The notes under the pieces were generated by a model. It was given only the letters and a program-made list of their open reading frames with translations. It made no database searches and was not told the origin of the DNA. The translations under genes and the position numbers were made by a program. A stretch of 13,236 bases of DNA, taken from assembly GCA_902496005.1 (NCBI GenBank), contig CABUZI010000047.1, forward strand, positions 1-13,236, given 5' to 3'. Of this stretch, positions 1 through 7,119 are shown in pieces. This stretch comes from an uncultured Collinsella sp. GTDB taxonomy: Bacteria > Actinomycetota > Coriobacteriia > Coriobacteriales > Coriobacteriaceae. Position 1 is the stretch's first letter, and each line of letters starts with the position of its first letter.

Positions 1-126
1 CCATCCTCGCAGTATCCGGTTCTCAAGGTGCACGCTTAGCGGCTGATCCGGTCCGACCGGGCCGCGCGGCAAGGAGATATATTGCCAGACCGGAGGGGCG
101 CCGTGGGCGGGAATCGCGCACTCCAT
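1..126 (-). CDS. Possible hypothetical protein, N-terminal part only (runs off left edge)
   Basis: I do not recognise this protein. Reading the minus strand from an ATG at 126, the frame stays open for 42 codons to the window edge. It begins MECAIPAHGAPPV and continues with a Pro/Gly-rich stretch (about residues 20-30) and then SVHLENRILRGW. The composition looks protein-like, but GC-rich DNA here also leaves a plus-strand frame open (3-142), so open reading alone is weak evidence. No Shine-Dalgarno sequence precedes the ATG; instead a 12-nt inverted repeat (TTTGT-GA-ACAAA on this strand, 129-140) lies directly before it. The stretch also contains a perfect interrupted palindrome, CCGGTC-C-GACCGG (48-60), so the segment could be a structured non-coding element rather than a gene. 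Sequence to the left is needed to decide. Confidence 0.3.
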   Translation of the reverse strand, partial: MECAIPAHGAPPVWQYISLPRGPVGPDQPLSVHLENRILRGW

Positions 127-365
127 ATTTTGTTCACAAATGAATAGATCCCTCAGTCGCGTCACTGAGGTTAAAACTGAAGCATTGGCTTCTGATATTG
201 GCGATGACCAGCTGTTTTACGAGTATTGAGACATCGGTCATCTCTGGAGCGCTACTTTACTCCAAAGGCATCAGCTATTTGTTTCCCATCGGTAAAAGGC
301 GGGTTTTGTTCGCCAAGCGTTCTTATATATAGATAGATACGGGTTCGAACCCATGAAAGGGCGAC
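127..365. other. Non-coding stretch left of tRNA-Lys, with small hairpins
   Basis: I see no convincing gene here. A 29-codon ATG frame (140-229, plus strand) has no ribosome binding site or recognisable content. Visible structure: hairpin CCTCAGT-CGCGTC-ACTGAGG at 151-170 without a T-run; an AT-rich ATAGATAGATA stretch at 329-339; and the perfect palindrome GGGTTCGAACCC at 341-352, which is identical to the T-arm core of the adjacent tRNA-Lys gene (422-433). Confidence 0.5.
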
Positions 366-396
366 AAAAAAGACGGCCAACCGAAGTTGACCGTCT
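366..396 (-). terminator. Intrinsic terminator of tRNA-Lys
   Basis: On the minus strand an 11-bp stem, AGACGGTCAAC pairing with GTTGGCCGTCT (one T-G wobble), closes a TTCG tetraloop and runs directly into six T residues. It lies 14 nt past the tRNA-Lys 3' end, so it should end the tRNA transcript. Confidence 0.88.
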
Positions 397-410
397 CAAC
401 AATCTTTGGG

Positions 411-483
411 TGGGCCGTCAGGGGTTCGAACCCTGGACCTTGGGATTAAAAGTCCCCTGCTCTGCCAGCTGAGCTAACGGCCC
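411..483 (-). tRNA. tRNA-Lys (anticodon TTT)
   Basis: A 73-nt cloverleaf on the minus strand. The acceptor stem GGGCCGT pairs with ACGGCCC; the D-arm contains AGCTCAGCTGGCAGAGC; the anticodon stem GGGGA/TCCCC closes the 7-nt loop CTTTTAA, giving anticodon TTT (lysine); the T-arm is CAGGG-TTCGAAC-CCTG. The discriminator base is A. The following genomic bases are CCC, so the terminal CCA is not fully encoded and must be completed by CCA-adding enzyme, unlike the tRNA-Gly gene at 9412-9486, which encodes CCA. Confidence 0.96.
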
Positions 484-492
484 GCGGGTGGC

Positions 493-521
493 ATTGTACC
501 ACGGTCTGGGACTATTCCCAA
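493..521 (-). promoter_or_regulatory. Predicted sigma70-type promoter for tRNA-Lys
   Basis: On the minus strand, TTGGGA (521-516) and TACAAT (498-493) are separated by exactly 17 bp. The -10 box ends 9 nt before the tRNA 5' end. The -35 box lies inside the last codons of the aminopeptidase gene, so the tRNA probably has its own promoter in addition to any read-through. Confidence 0.5.
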
Positions 522-1792
522 CTCCATTGGCCGTTCTGGAAAATCACAACTTCACGTCCATCAGGCGTAATGCCCGTAATATCGATGTCGTCCGTGCCGA
601 TCATAAAATCGACGTGCGTGCTCGAGACGTTAACGCCATGCTCCAGGAGCTCCTCCTTGGACATGTCATACCCACCCTCGATGCATTCGGGGAAACCGAC
701 ACCTAGCGCGAGATGGCAGCTAGCGTTCTCGTCATAGAGCGTGTCATAGAACAGAACGCCGCTTTCGCGGATCGGAGTGTTCTTGGAAATGAGCGCGACC
801 TCGCCCAGATGAGCGGCACCTTCATCGGTGTCAATAATGCTCGCAAGCGTTGCCTTGCCCACGCGGGCGTCGTAGTCCACCACGCGGCCGCCCTCGAACT
901 TAATCCAAAAATCTTCGACTTTATTGCCGTGGTGGATGAGCGGCATGGCCGAGTACACGATACCGTCGGCGCGCATGCGATCGGGCGAGGTGAAGACTTC
1001 CTCGGTGGGAATGTTGGGGAAGAAGGGGTGTCCATCGGGCGTCTTGCCCTTGCCGCCGGCCCACTCGTGACCCTTCGTCATGCCAATCGTCAGATCGGTT
1101 CCATTTGCCGCGGTGTAATGCAAGTAGTCGAAACGATTGTCGTTCAGGAAACGCAGGTTCTTTTCGAATGCGGCGTCATGGAGTTCCCAGTCGCTCTCCG
1201 GGTCCTGGCCATCGGCGCGCGCGGTGTGCAGAATCGCATTCCATAGTTTATAGATTGCAACCTCATCGGCGTCTCCTGGGAACACCTCGTGCGCCCAAGC
1301 CACGACCGGAGCGCCGGCGATGCACCACGGATTGATGTTGTAATCCAGTCCACGGCGGAAAACTTTGCACTGCGTATTCCTCGCCTTTGATGCCGCGGCC
1401 GGCTTGGCTGGATCGATGCCCTTGAGGGCCGCAGGATCCGCACCTTCGATAAAGACAAAGCAGGCACCATCCTGGGCCAAGGAATCCAGCTGCATGCGCT
1501 TCCACTCGGGTGTCTGCTCAAAATAGCTTTTCTCGACATGCTCGTACGTGAGCCTCGTCACGGCATCATCGGCCCAAATGACCGTCACGTGGCCGGCGGC
1601 GGCAGCATAGGCCTCCGCGACCACCACGCGCGCAAACGGCGCGCACTCGACCGGAGACTGAACGACGACCTCCTGGCCGGGCTTGACGTTTACGCCCTTG
1701 CGGACGACCAGGCGCGCGTAGTTTTTAATCTTGGGCTCCAGGGCCTTCATGCCCTCCAGAGCCTCTTCGACCGTCAGGGCAGCTCGAATCAT
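512..1792 (-). CDS. M29-family metallo-aminopeptidase (AmpS/PepS/AmpT type)
   Basis: This is a cytosolic metallopeptidase that removes N-terminal residues from peptides, normally a dimer with a two-metal site. No signal peptide or membrane segment is visible. I assign the family from the overall sequence and from ligands spaced as I recall them for M29 enzymes (426-aa numbering): Glu265 in PTEEVFTSPD, Glu331 in LGEVAL, His360 in ASCHLALG, and His393/Asp395 in STHVDFMIG. The position of the family's active-site Tyr, seven residues after His360, is Phe367. The length, 426 aa, is a little above the usual ~410. The longest frame opens at an ATG at 1804 with no ribosome binding site; the ATG at 1792 has GGAG six bases upstream, so I use it. 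A TATAGA box at 1807-1812 would put the transcript start after the upstream ATG, which agrees. The gene stands alone between a terminator and tRNA-Lys. Confidence 0.92.
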   Translation of the reverse strand: MIRAALTVEEALEGMKALEPKIKNYARLVVRKGVNVKPGQEVVVQSPVECAPFARVVVAEAYAAAAGHVTVIWADDAVTRLTYEHVEKSYFEQTPEWKRMQLDSLAQDGACFVFIEGADPAALKGIDPAKPAAASKARNTQCKVFRRGLDYNINPWCIAGAPVVAWAHEVFPGDADEVAIYKLWNAILHTARADGQDPESDWELHDAAFEKNLRFLNDNRFDYLHYTAANGTDLTIGMTKGHEWAGGKGKTPDGHPFFPNIPTEEVFTSPDRMRADGIVYSAMPLIHHGNKVEDFWIKFEGGRVVDYDARVGKATLASIIDTDEGAAHLGEVALISKNTPIRESGVLFYDTLYDENASCHLALGVGFPECIEGGYDMSKEELLEHGVNVSSTHVDFMIGTDDIDITGITPDGREVVIFQNGQWSWE

Positions 1793-1820
1793 GTGCCACT
1801 CCATCTATCTATAGAACAGT

Positions 1821-1851
1821 AAAAAGGCGCGCCGCAAAAACGACGCGCCTT
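1821..1851 (-). terminator. Intrinsic terminator after the membrane-protein gene
   Basis: On the minus strand, AAGGCGCG pairs with CGCGCCTT (8 bp) around a 12-nt loop, followed by TTTTT. It begins 30 nt past the stop codon at 1882 and ends the purC-membrane protein transcript. The aminopeptidase gene just beyond must therefore start from its own promoter. Confidence 0.82.
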
Positions 1852-1881
1852 ATATCTTAGCGATAAGTATGTATGCAAACG

Positions 1882-2457
1882 CTACTTCTTCTTGGAGTCC
1901 TTCTGGTCCTCCTCGGCAGCCGCGCGCTCAATAAGAGCGTTGAGCTTGTTCTCGGACATGCCCTCGGCCTGCGCGCGGTACATGTTGCGCAAGGGACGAA
2001 TACGAGCGAAGTCGTAGATAAAGTCACCTAGGATGATGACATAGGACAAAACGATGCCGACCATCTGGACAGGGCTGGACACCATGCCAGCGGGAGCGAA
2101 GTACAGCGAGGCCCAAATTGCCACGACGAGCACCATGCCAATGGCGAGCACAATCCACCAGATGCGACGGCGCTTGGTGTAGTCCTCGTCCTGCTTGAGG
2201 AGGATATTCGACACCGTATAGATGCGGTCCTCCTTGGCGCGCTGCTTGGCCTTGCGGGCGCGCTTCTCCTCTTTAGAGAGGCCCTCGAGGTTCTCGCCCT
2301 TCTCGAGCTCTTTGCGGCGTGCCTTAGACGAAGCCGGCACGATGCGAACGGAGCTCGCTGCTTGGCGGGCGGGCTTAGCAGATGCGGCAGACTTGCGCGC
2401 AACCCCGGTAACTTCGTGGGATTGCGTGCGCTTGTTCGTGGCGCTACGGGTACTCAC
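1882..2457 (-). CDS. Two-helix membrane protein of unknown function, coupled to purC
   Basis: I do not recognise a named family. The 191-aa product has a basic, low-complexity, Ala/Ser/Lys-rich N-terminus (1-48) and a strongly charged, probably helical segment (about 45-80, rich in KEEKRARKAKQRAK-type sequence). Two predicted membrane helices follow, at about 99-121 and 129-150, joined by a short APAGMVSSP turn; then comes a charged tail ending DSKKK. The short loop suggests a hairpin with both long tails on the cytoplasmic side. The start is a GTG placed immediately after the purC TAA stop. The AAGGAG nine bases upstream lies within the last purC codons, so translation is probably coupled to purC. 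A terminator follows. Function is unknown; the highly charged N-terminal arm could bind nucleic acid or a ribosome-like surface, but that is only a guess. Confidence 0.8.
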   Translation of the reverse strand: MSTRSATNKRTQSHEVTGVARKSAASAKPARQAASSVRIVPASSKARRKELEKGENLEGLSKEEKRARKAKQRAKEDRIYTVSNILLKQDEDYTKRRRIWWIVLAIGMVLVVAIWASLYFAPAGMVSSPVQMVGIVLSYVIILGDFIYDFARIRPLRNMYRAQAEGMSENKLNALIERAAAEEDQKDSKKK

Positions 2458-3345
2458 TTATGCGTTCTCCTTCATGCTTGTGAACTGGGAGCCGGTGATG
2501 ATCTGGAAGGCCTCGCGATAGCGCTCGGACGTGCCATCGATGACCTCGGCGGGCAGGTGCGGGGTCTCCCCCGTCATATCCCAGTTGGCCTTGAGCCAAT
2601 TGCGGACGAATTGCTTGTCGTAGCTAGGCTGGATCTTGCCCTCCTCGTAGCTGGCAGCAGGCCAGAAACGGCTGGAGTCGGGCGTGAGGCACTCGTCGAT
2701 CAGCGTGACCTTGCCATCAATAACACCAAACTCGAACTTGGTGTCGGCAATGATGATGCCACGGGTCGCGGCGTACTCGGCAGCGGCCTTGTAGATCTTG
2801 AGGGAAAGGTCACGAATCTGCGTGGCGATGTCCTCGCCCACGATCTCGCAGCAACGCTCGAACGAGATGTTCTCGTCGTGGTCACCGATCTCGGCCTTCG
2901 TGGACGGCGTGAACAACGGCTCGGGAAGCTTGGAAGCCTCGGTCAGGCCCTCAGGCAGCTGGATGCCGCAGACGGTGCCGTTCTCGTCGTAGGTCTTCTT
3001 GCCCGAACCGGTCAGATAGCCGCGGACGATGCACTCGATAGGAATCGTCTGGGCCTTCTTAACCAGCATGGCGCGGCCAGCGAGGTAGTCACGATACTCA
3101 GCAAACTCCTCGGGGAAATCCGCCGGGTCGATGGAAACGAGATGGTTGGGGACGATGTCGGCAAACTTATCGAACCAGAATGCCGAGATGCGATTGAGCA
3201 CCTCTCCCTTAAACGGAATCTCGTCGGGAAGAATGAAGTCGAACGCAGAAATGCGGTCGGTGGCGACCATCAGCAGGTTTTCACCGGCATCGTAAATATC
3301 ACGAACCTTGCCACGGGAATCCGGACGACGCTCCATCGTTGTCAC
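2458..3345 (-). CDS. purC: Phosphoribosylaminoimidazole-succinocarboxamide synthase (SAICAR synthetase)
   Basis: Joins CAIR and aspartate using ATP to make SAICAR in de novo purine synthesis; the next enzyme, PurB, is encoded at 7511-8857. Family hallmarks in order: SRGKVRDIYDAG near the N-terminus (nucleotide-binding strand and loop), ATDRISAFDFILPDEIPFKGEVL, the family signature around IPIECIVRGYLTGSG (near residue 100), DTKFEFG and LIDECLTPDSSRFWP. At 295 aa it matches the longer form of the enzyme rather than the ~237-aa E. coli form. The longest frame opens at a GTG (3354) that overlaps the Shine-Dalgarno sequence itself. The GTG at 3345 has AAGGAG eight bases upstream and gives MTTMERRPDSRGK, so I choose it. 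The stop directly abuts the next gene. It is not in a large pur operon here; the histidine kinase gene lies upstream behind a hairpin. Confidence 0.97.
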   Translation of the reverse strand: MTTMERRPDSRGKVRDIYDAGENLLMVATDRISAFDFILPDEIPFKGEVLNRISAFWFDKFADIVPNHLVSIDPADFPEEFAEYRDYLAGRAMLVKKAQTIPIECIVRGYLTGSGKKTYDENGTVCGIQLPEGLTEASKLPEPLFTPSTKAEIGDHDENISFERCCEIVGEDIATQIRDLSLKIYKAAAEYAATRGIIIADTKFEFGVIDGKVTLIDECLTPDSSRFWPAASYEEGKIQPSYDKQFVRNWLKANWDMTGETPHLPAEVIDGTSERYREAFQIITGSQFTSMKENA

Positions 3346-3376
3346 GTGAGTCACTCCTTACCTAAATACGACAGAA

Positions 3377-3396
3377 ATGCGGGTTCTTTCCCGCAT
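3377..3396 (-). terminator. Hairpin between histidine kinase and purC, possible terminator
   Basis: ATGCGGG pairs with CCCGCAT (7 bp, 6-nt loop). On the minus strand it is followed by TTCTGT, a poor T-run, and it lies 59 nt past the kinase stop codon and ahead of the purC ribosome binding site. It may end the kinase transcript inefficiently or act as leader structure for purC; I see no convincing purC promoter in this gap. Confidence 0.4.
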
Positions 3397-3454
3397 GTTT
3401 TCGCAAACTCGGAGCGGCAGGGACGCGGCCCCTCCTTCACCGAATAGCGAAAAG

Positions 3455-5020
3455 CTAGTGCTCCATTGTAGTAGATGCCGCGTCTGCCGTGTGCTCGCGG
3501 GGCAGATGAATTGTAAAAGTCGTACCCTTTCCAAGCTCCGACTCCACGGATATGTAGCCATGGTGACGCTCGACAATCTGCTTGGTCACGGCGAGGCCGA
3601 CGCCCAGGCCGCCAGCTTCGCGGGCGCGGCTGGCATCGGCGCGCCAAAACCGCCCGAAAATGCGCGACAGATCGTCCTTGGCAATACCGATGCCGGTATC
3701 AGAAACGGCAATGCTGACGTGCCTGCGGTCACTGAGCACCGACACCACGACCCAACCGCCCTCGGGGGTGTAGCGCATGGCGTTGCTCATGAGGTTGATA
3801 ACACATTGCGTGATCATGTCGGGATCTGCCTCGACAACGTCATCGTGGCCCTGCGTCTCATCTGCAAAGCGCAAACGCAGGTCACGGTCGGCAAACAGGC
3901 GCTCCTGGCCATTCACAATCGATCGCACGAACGGAACCATGTCCACCGGTTCTAGATTGAGCGGAGCCGTGCTGTTTTCCATACGCGATAGGTCGAGCAT
4001 CTGCTGCACCAGACGAGCCAGGCGACGCGTCTCGGAAGCAACGGTCTCCAAATGCTCATCGTCGGTGGGATACACGCCATCCTGCATGGCCTCGACCGTT
4101 GCGAGCATGGCCATAAGCGGCGTGCGAAGCTCGTGTGCAACGTCTGAGGTCAGGCGCTTCTCGTGTTTCATATCCTTCTCGAGCGAAGTGGCCATCTCAT
4201 CGAAGGTCTCACCCAGCTGATCGATCTCGTCATCACCGCGCAGTCCCGTGCGAGCCGACAGGTCGCCGTCACGGATTTGCTTTGCGGTACTGGTGATGCG
4301 ATGAATCGGCTTGGTGAGCATGCGCGACACGAGCGATCCGATAACGACCGAAATGCAGATTGCAACAACCGCGGCGAGGGCCATGGCGTTAAAGGTCTTC
4401 TCCCTAAACGCAGAGTCCGCCTTGGTGAGCAGAGCGTCGGAGCCGATGGCCCACAGCTTTACCTGTCCGACATGCTCGCCGGAAGACGTTACAATCTCGA
4501 CGTTAGCAACGCTATCGGAGTCGGTTGGAGCAGACGAGACCGGGCTATGCGATGCCCTCTTGCCGCTCGTGTCGTCGGTCGTAGCCTGGTTTTCGCGTAC
4601 ATCGGCGGTGGCGCTTGCCGAGGGCCAGGAATCGTCATAAACGATCACGCCCTTTTTATTGACGACCTGCATGCCCAGATCGTCGGAAACCAAACTCGAC
4701 GTTGCGACCGTGCGCAGTTCTCCCGCGGTCCAAGAGCCGTTTTCCTCATATGAGGTCGCCAACTTCTCGGCAGCGGAATTTGCGATTTCGACGATATTGG
4801 AGCGTGTGTAATCCGAAAAGACCGTGCCCCACACAACAGAGACAACGCCCACCAGCACCAATACTGTCATGAGCGATGTCAGAGCAAAAGCAAGTGCCAT
4901 GCGCGAGGGATAGCTCATCGTTGGCCGTGAATCGGAACGAGGCGTGTTCCAACTAGCCTTGGAACCCGCCTCGCTCTCCTGCTTGTGCTTTTGTCCGATT
5001 TCAAAGCGCGCAGGTGTCAT
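3455..5020 (-). CDS. Membrane sensor histidine kinase (HAMP-HisKA-HATPase)
   Basis: Sensor half of a two-component system with the response regulator immediately upstream. In order (521 aa): a charged cytoplasmic N-terminal tail (1-38); membrane helix 1 at about 41-66; an extracytoplasmic region of about 140 residues (68-210) with a Ser/Asp/Thr-rich, probably disordered insert at about 133-171; membrane helix 2 at about 211-232; HAMP linker (233-285); the HisKA box DVAHELRTP with phospho-acceptor His296; N box INLMSNAMRYTPEGG (Asn409, Asn413); G1 DTGIG (441-445); F box IFGRFWR; and G2 GGLGVGL (470-476). All catalytic boxes are intact. The ATG lies 11 nt after the regulator stop, with AGGGA as ribosome binding site. 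The architecture is like PhoR/ResE-type kinases. The signal cannot be read from the sequence; the periplasmic-side region has no motif I recognise. Confidence 0.95.
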   Translation of the reverse strand: MTPARFEIGQKHKQESEAGSKASWNTPRSDSRPTMSYPSRMALAFALTSLMTVLVLVGVVSVVWGTVFSDYTRSNIVEIANSAAEKLATSYEENGSWTAGELRTVATSSLVSDDLGMQVVNKKGVIVYDDSWPSASATADVRENQATTDDTSGKRASHSPVSSAPTDSDSVANVEIVTSSGEHVGQVKLWAIGSDALLTKADSAFREKTFNAMALAAVVAICISVVIGSLVSRMLTKPIHRITSTAKQIRDGDLSARTGLRGDDEIDQLGETFDEMATSLEKDMKHEKRLTSDVAHELRTPLMAMLATVEAMQDGVYPTDDEHLETVASETRRLARLVQQMLDLSRMENSTAPLNLEPVDMVPFVRSIVNGQERLFADRDLRLRFADETQGHDDVVEADPDMITQCVINLMSNAMRYTPEGGWVVVSVLSDRRHVSIAVSDTGIGIAKDDLSRIFGRFWRADASRAREAGGLGVGLAVTKQIVERHHGYISVESELGKGTTFTIHLPREHTADAASTTMEH

Positions 5021-5031
5021 ATGTGATTTCC

Positions 5032-5754
5032 CTATTTCTCGTCCGACTTATCGGTCTTGGCCGGAGCCTCGAAGCGATAGCCGACACCATGGACGGTGTA
5101 GAGCCACTTGGGCTTCTTGGGATCATCGCCCAGCTTGGCGCGAAGATTCTTCACGTGGCTATCGATGGTGCGCTCATAGCCCTCAAAGTCATACCCGAGC
5201 ACTTTCTCGACCAGCTCCATGCGGTTATACACACGGCCGGGATGGCGGGCAAGCGTGGTGAGCAGTTTGAACTCGGAAGCCGTCAGATCGACTTCCTTGC
5301 CCTCGACCAAGATCTTGTGGCCCGAGATATCGATGACCAGATCGCCGAAGTCGAGTACCTCGACGGTGGGCTCGTCGGCCTGATGGGCACGGCGGAACAG
5401 AGCGCGAACGCGGGCGACGAGCTCGCGCGGCGAGAACGGCTTAATCAGATAGTCGTCGGCGCCGAGCTCAAGACCGATAATACGGTCCTCGATCTCGCCC
5501 TTAGCCGTCAGCATGATGATGGGGACATCCGAGGTATCGCGAATGGTGCGGCAAACGCGCTCGCCGGGAATCTTGGGGAGCATAAGGTCGAGCACGACCA
5601 GGTCGAACTGATGCTTCTCGAACTCCTCGATCGCGGACTGGCCGTCGCCGACGCCCACAACCCAGTAGCCTTCGCGCTCGAGATAGGCAGCGACGACGTC
5701 ACGGATTGCCTTCTCATCCTCGACCAGCAGAATCTTTTTTGCATCTGAAGCCAT
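5032..5754 (-). CDS. OmpR/PhoB-family response regulator
   Basis: DNA-binding partner of the downstream kinase. The 240-aa protein has a receiver domain (about 6-120) with the acidic pair Glu12/Asp13, phospho-acceptor Asp56 in VVLDLMLP, Thr83 in MLTAKG and Lys105 in LIKPFSP. A winged-helix domain follows (about 132-230), with the recognition-helix region RTIDSHVKNLRAKLGDD and the C-terminal hairpin YTVHGVGYRF. The longest frame opens at a TTG (5775), but the ATG at 5754 has a GGGGGG ribosome binding site seven bases upstream and gives MASDAKKILLVEDE, the normal start of the fold, so I use it. It is transcribed first in a two-gene operon with the kinase. The upstream gap (5755-5907) contains a strong hairpin; I see no clear promoter. 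Target genes cannot be told from this window. Confidence 0.96.
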   Translation of the reverse strand: MASDAKKILLVEDEKAIRDVVAAYLEREGYWVVGVGDGQSAIEEFEKHQFDLVVLDLMLPKIPGERVCRTIRDTSDVPIIMLTAKGEIEDRIIGLELGADDYLIKPFSPRELVARVRALFRRAHQADEPTVEVLDFGDLVIDISGHKILVEGKEVDLTASEFKLLTTLARHPGRVYNRMELVEKVLGYDFEGYERTIDSHVKNLRAKLGDDPKKPKWLYTVHGVGYRFEAPAKTDKSDEK

Positions 5755-5809
5755 AACACGGCCCCCCTGTCTCAATTAGCTAAGAACAAGCCCATTTTAA
5801 CGCACCTGA

Positions 5810-5848
5810 GCCCGCCGGATGCCGCTATGACGCGGCAGCTCGGCGGGC
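5810..5848 (-). terminator. Two-part GC-rich hairpin between lipoprotein gene and response regulator
   Basis: GCCCGCCG (5810-5817) pairs with CGGCGGGC (5841-5848), enclosing a second stem GCCGC/GCGGC with a 6-nt loop. There is no T-run on either strand, so it is not a canonical intrinsic terminator. It may be a termination-assisting, RNA-stabilising or attenuating structure between the two transcription units. Confidence 0.4.
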
Positions 5849-5907
5849 GGTACTCACAATTACAACGCGTTTATTCCCCTGTTGGCGCCTTTTTAACCCC
5901 TCTAAGC

Positions 5908-7119
5908 TTAAAGAGAGAATAGACGTGCAGTGACCGTCTCTGGTATACCCTGGCTGTTGCGCACCGTGGCGTACGTAAGGAATGAGTCCGATTTTCCCGC
6001 CGTAGCTGGATAATCGCCATACTCCAAAGCGCGGTCGGGCGACAGCAGCGAGCCATAGGTCTTGGCAGAGGTGTCGATCAGGAAATGCGACGCCTGTACC
6101 TTAACAAGGTATTTATTCTTCTTGCCAGCCGCACATGCGAGCGGCTCGCGGGACAGGAAGAGGTACGGCCCTCCCTCATTACCGATATATGTGCCCATAT
6201 TGCCCAGGCTGCCCACGCCACTATAGGCCGCCTCGATAGAAAACACGAAGGTATCGCCCATATATACGGCCTCGAAAGGCGAGACTGACGAGGGAAGGAC
6301 TAGCTGGGCACGTTTGGTGTTGTTGCCGTCGGTCAGATCGATTGCCGTTATGCCGTAGTAGACGCCCTCGTCGTTGCGGACACGCGGCGAGATGGTCAAA
6401 ATGCCGTCGCTCGCGCGCGGGGCCGATGCAAAGCGGCCCGTCGATTTCCAAATTACCTCGGCCTTGGATTCATCAAGCGAGCGACGATAGCAAAACGAAT
6501 CACTACTCGTTTTATTGCCGCCTGCCGAAGGCATTTTATACCAGATGACTGATGCCCCGAACGCCGTAAACAGCGGCGGATCGTAGTCCTTGCCACCTCG
6601 ATCGAGCTCAACCACGTCGCCAGAGAGCGAAGCGCCCGACAGATTTTGAGCGTAGAGCTTCCACGATGAATTGGCAAAGTTCATCTCAACCCACGCGAAT
6701 ACGCCGTCGCCGGCACGGACATCGTAGAATGCATATCCCGTGTCCTCGATAGGATCCTCGATTAATGTGGTAAGCGAGCCATCGCCCAGGTTGAGCACAC
6801 CGAGCGTGTTGGCGTGCAGTGCCGATGCGGGCGCCATCATTGCCGCGGCGTAATCGCCGTCGCAGTAGTACAGCAGCGTACCCAGAGGCAGCGTCCACGA
6901 CGCCGCCGGCTCAAGATCGATGTCGACTGCCTCGTACTCATCCGTAATCGAGATGATTTTGGAATCATCCTTGATAACCTGCGGCTCGCCGGCGGCATCA
7001 TCGCTGGTGCCCGTTTTTTTCGAGCATCCGGCAAGCACCGTGGCAGCGCCCGCGGCAGCCCCACCGAGTACAAAGCCGCGACGCGATATTCCGTTCTTGA
7101 TGTGATCGGCGATACCCAT
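5908..7119 (-). CDS. Tat-exported lipoprotein, predicted beta-rich (propeller-like) extracellular protein
   Basis: A 403-aa protein whose N-terminus carries a twin-arginine motif (SRRGFVLGG, residues 12-20), an Ala/Gly-rich hydrophobic core, and a lipobox VLAGC with Cys32 as the lipidated residue. A hydrophilic linker (33-48) and a folded part follow. It should therefore be exported folded by the Tat pathway and anchored to the outer face of the membrane. The mature part has repeated short strands of the type GDGVFAWVEMN, FGASVIWYKMP and GDTFVFSIEAA, each pairing a Gly/Asp turn with an aromatic strand, as in beta-propellers; this fold is inference and no ligand site is recognisable. Its ATG overlaps the TAA stop of the upstream TSCPD gene by one base (TAATG), so the two are translationally coupled and probably act in related roles. 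The substrate is unknown. Confidence 0.85.
   Translation of the reverse strand: MGIADHIKNGISRRGFVLGGAAAGAATVLAGCSKKTGTSDDAAGEPQVIKDDSKIISITDEYEAVDIDLEPAASWTLPLGTLLYYCDGDYAAAMMAPASALHANTLGVLNLGDGSLTTLIEDPIEDTGYAFYDVRAGDGVFAWVEMNFANSSWKLYAQNLSGASLSGDVVELDRGGKDYDPPLFTAFGASVIWYKMPSAGGNKTSSDSFCYRRSLDESKAEVIWKSTGRFASAPRASDGILTISPRVRNDEGVYYGITAIDLTDGNNTKRAQLVLPSSVSPFEAVYMGDTFVFSIEAAYSGVGSLGNMGTYIGNEGGPYLFLSREPLACAAGKKNKYLVKVQASHFLIDTSAKTYGSLLSPDRALEYGDYPATAGKSDSFLTYATVRNSQGIPETVTARLFSL

Noticed and set aside
353..473. Plus-strand reading frame starting ATGAAAGGG and running through the tRNA-Lys gene
   Set aside because: It reads antisense through a terminator and a tRNA (giving the familiar GFEPWTLG-type artefact peptide) and has no ribosome binding site.
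2362..3447. 361-aa plus-strand open frame opposite purC
   Set aside because: Shadow of the minus-strand purC and membrane-protein genes in GC-rich DNA; no ribosome binding site, and purC is unambiguous.
5014..5748. 244-aa plus-strand open frame opposite the response regulator
   Set aside because: Antisense shadow of a clear OmpR-family gene.
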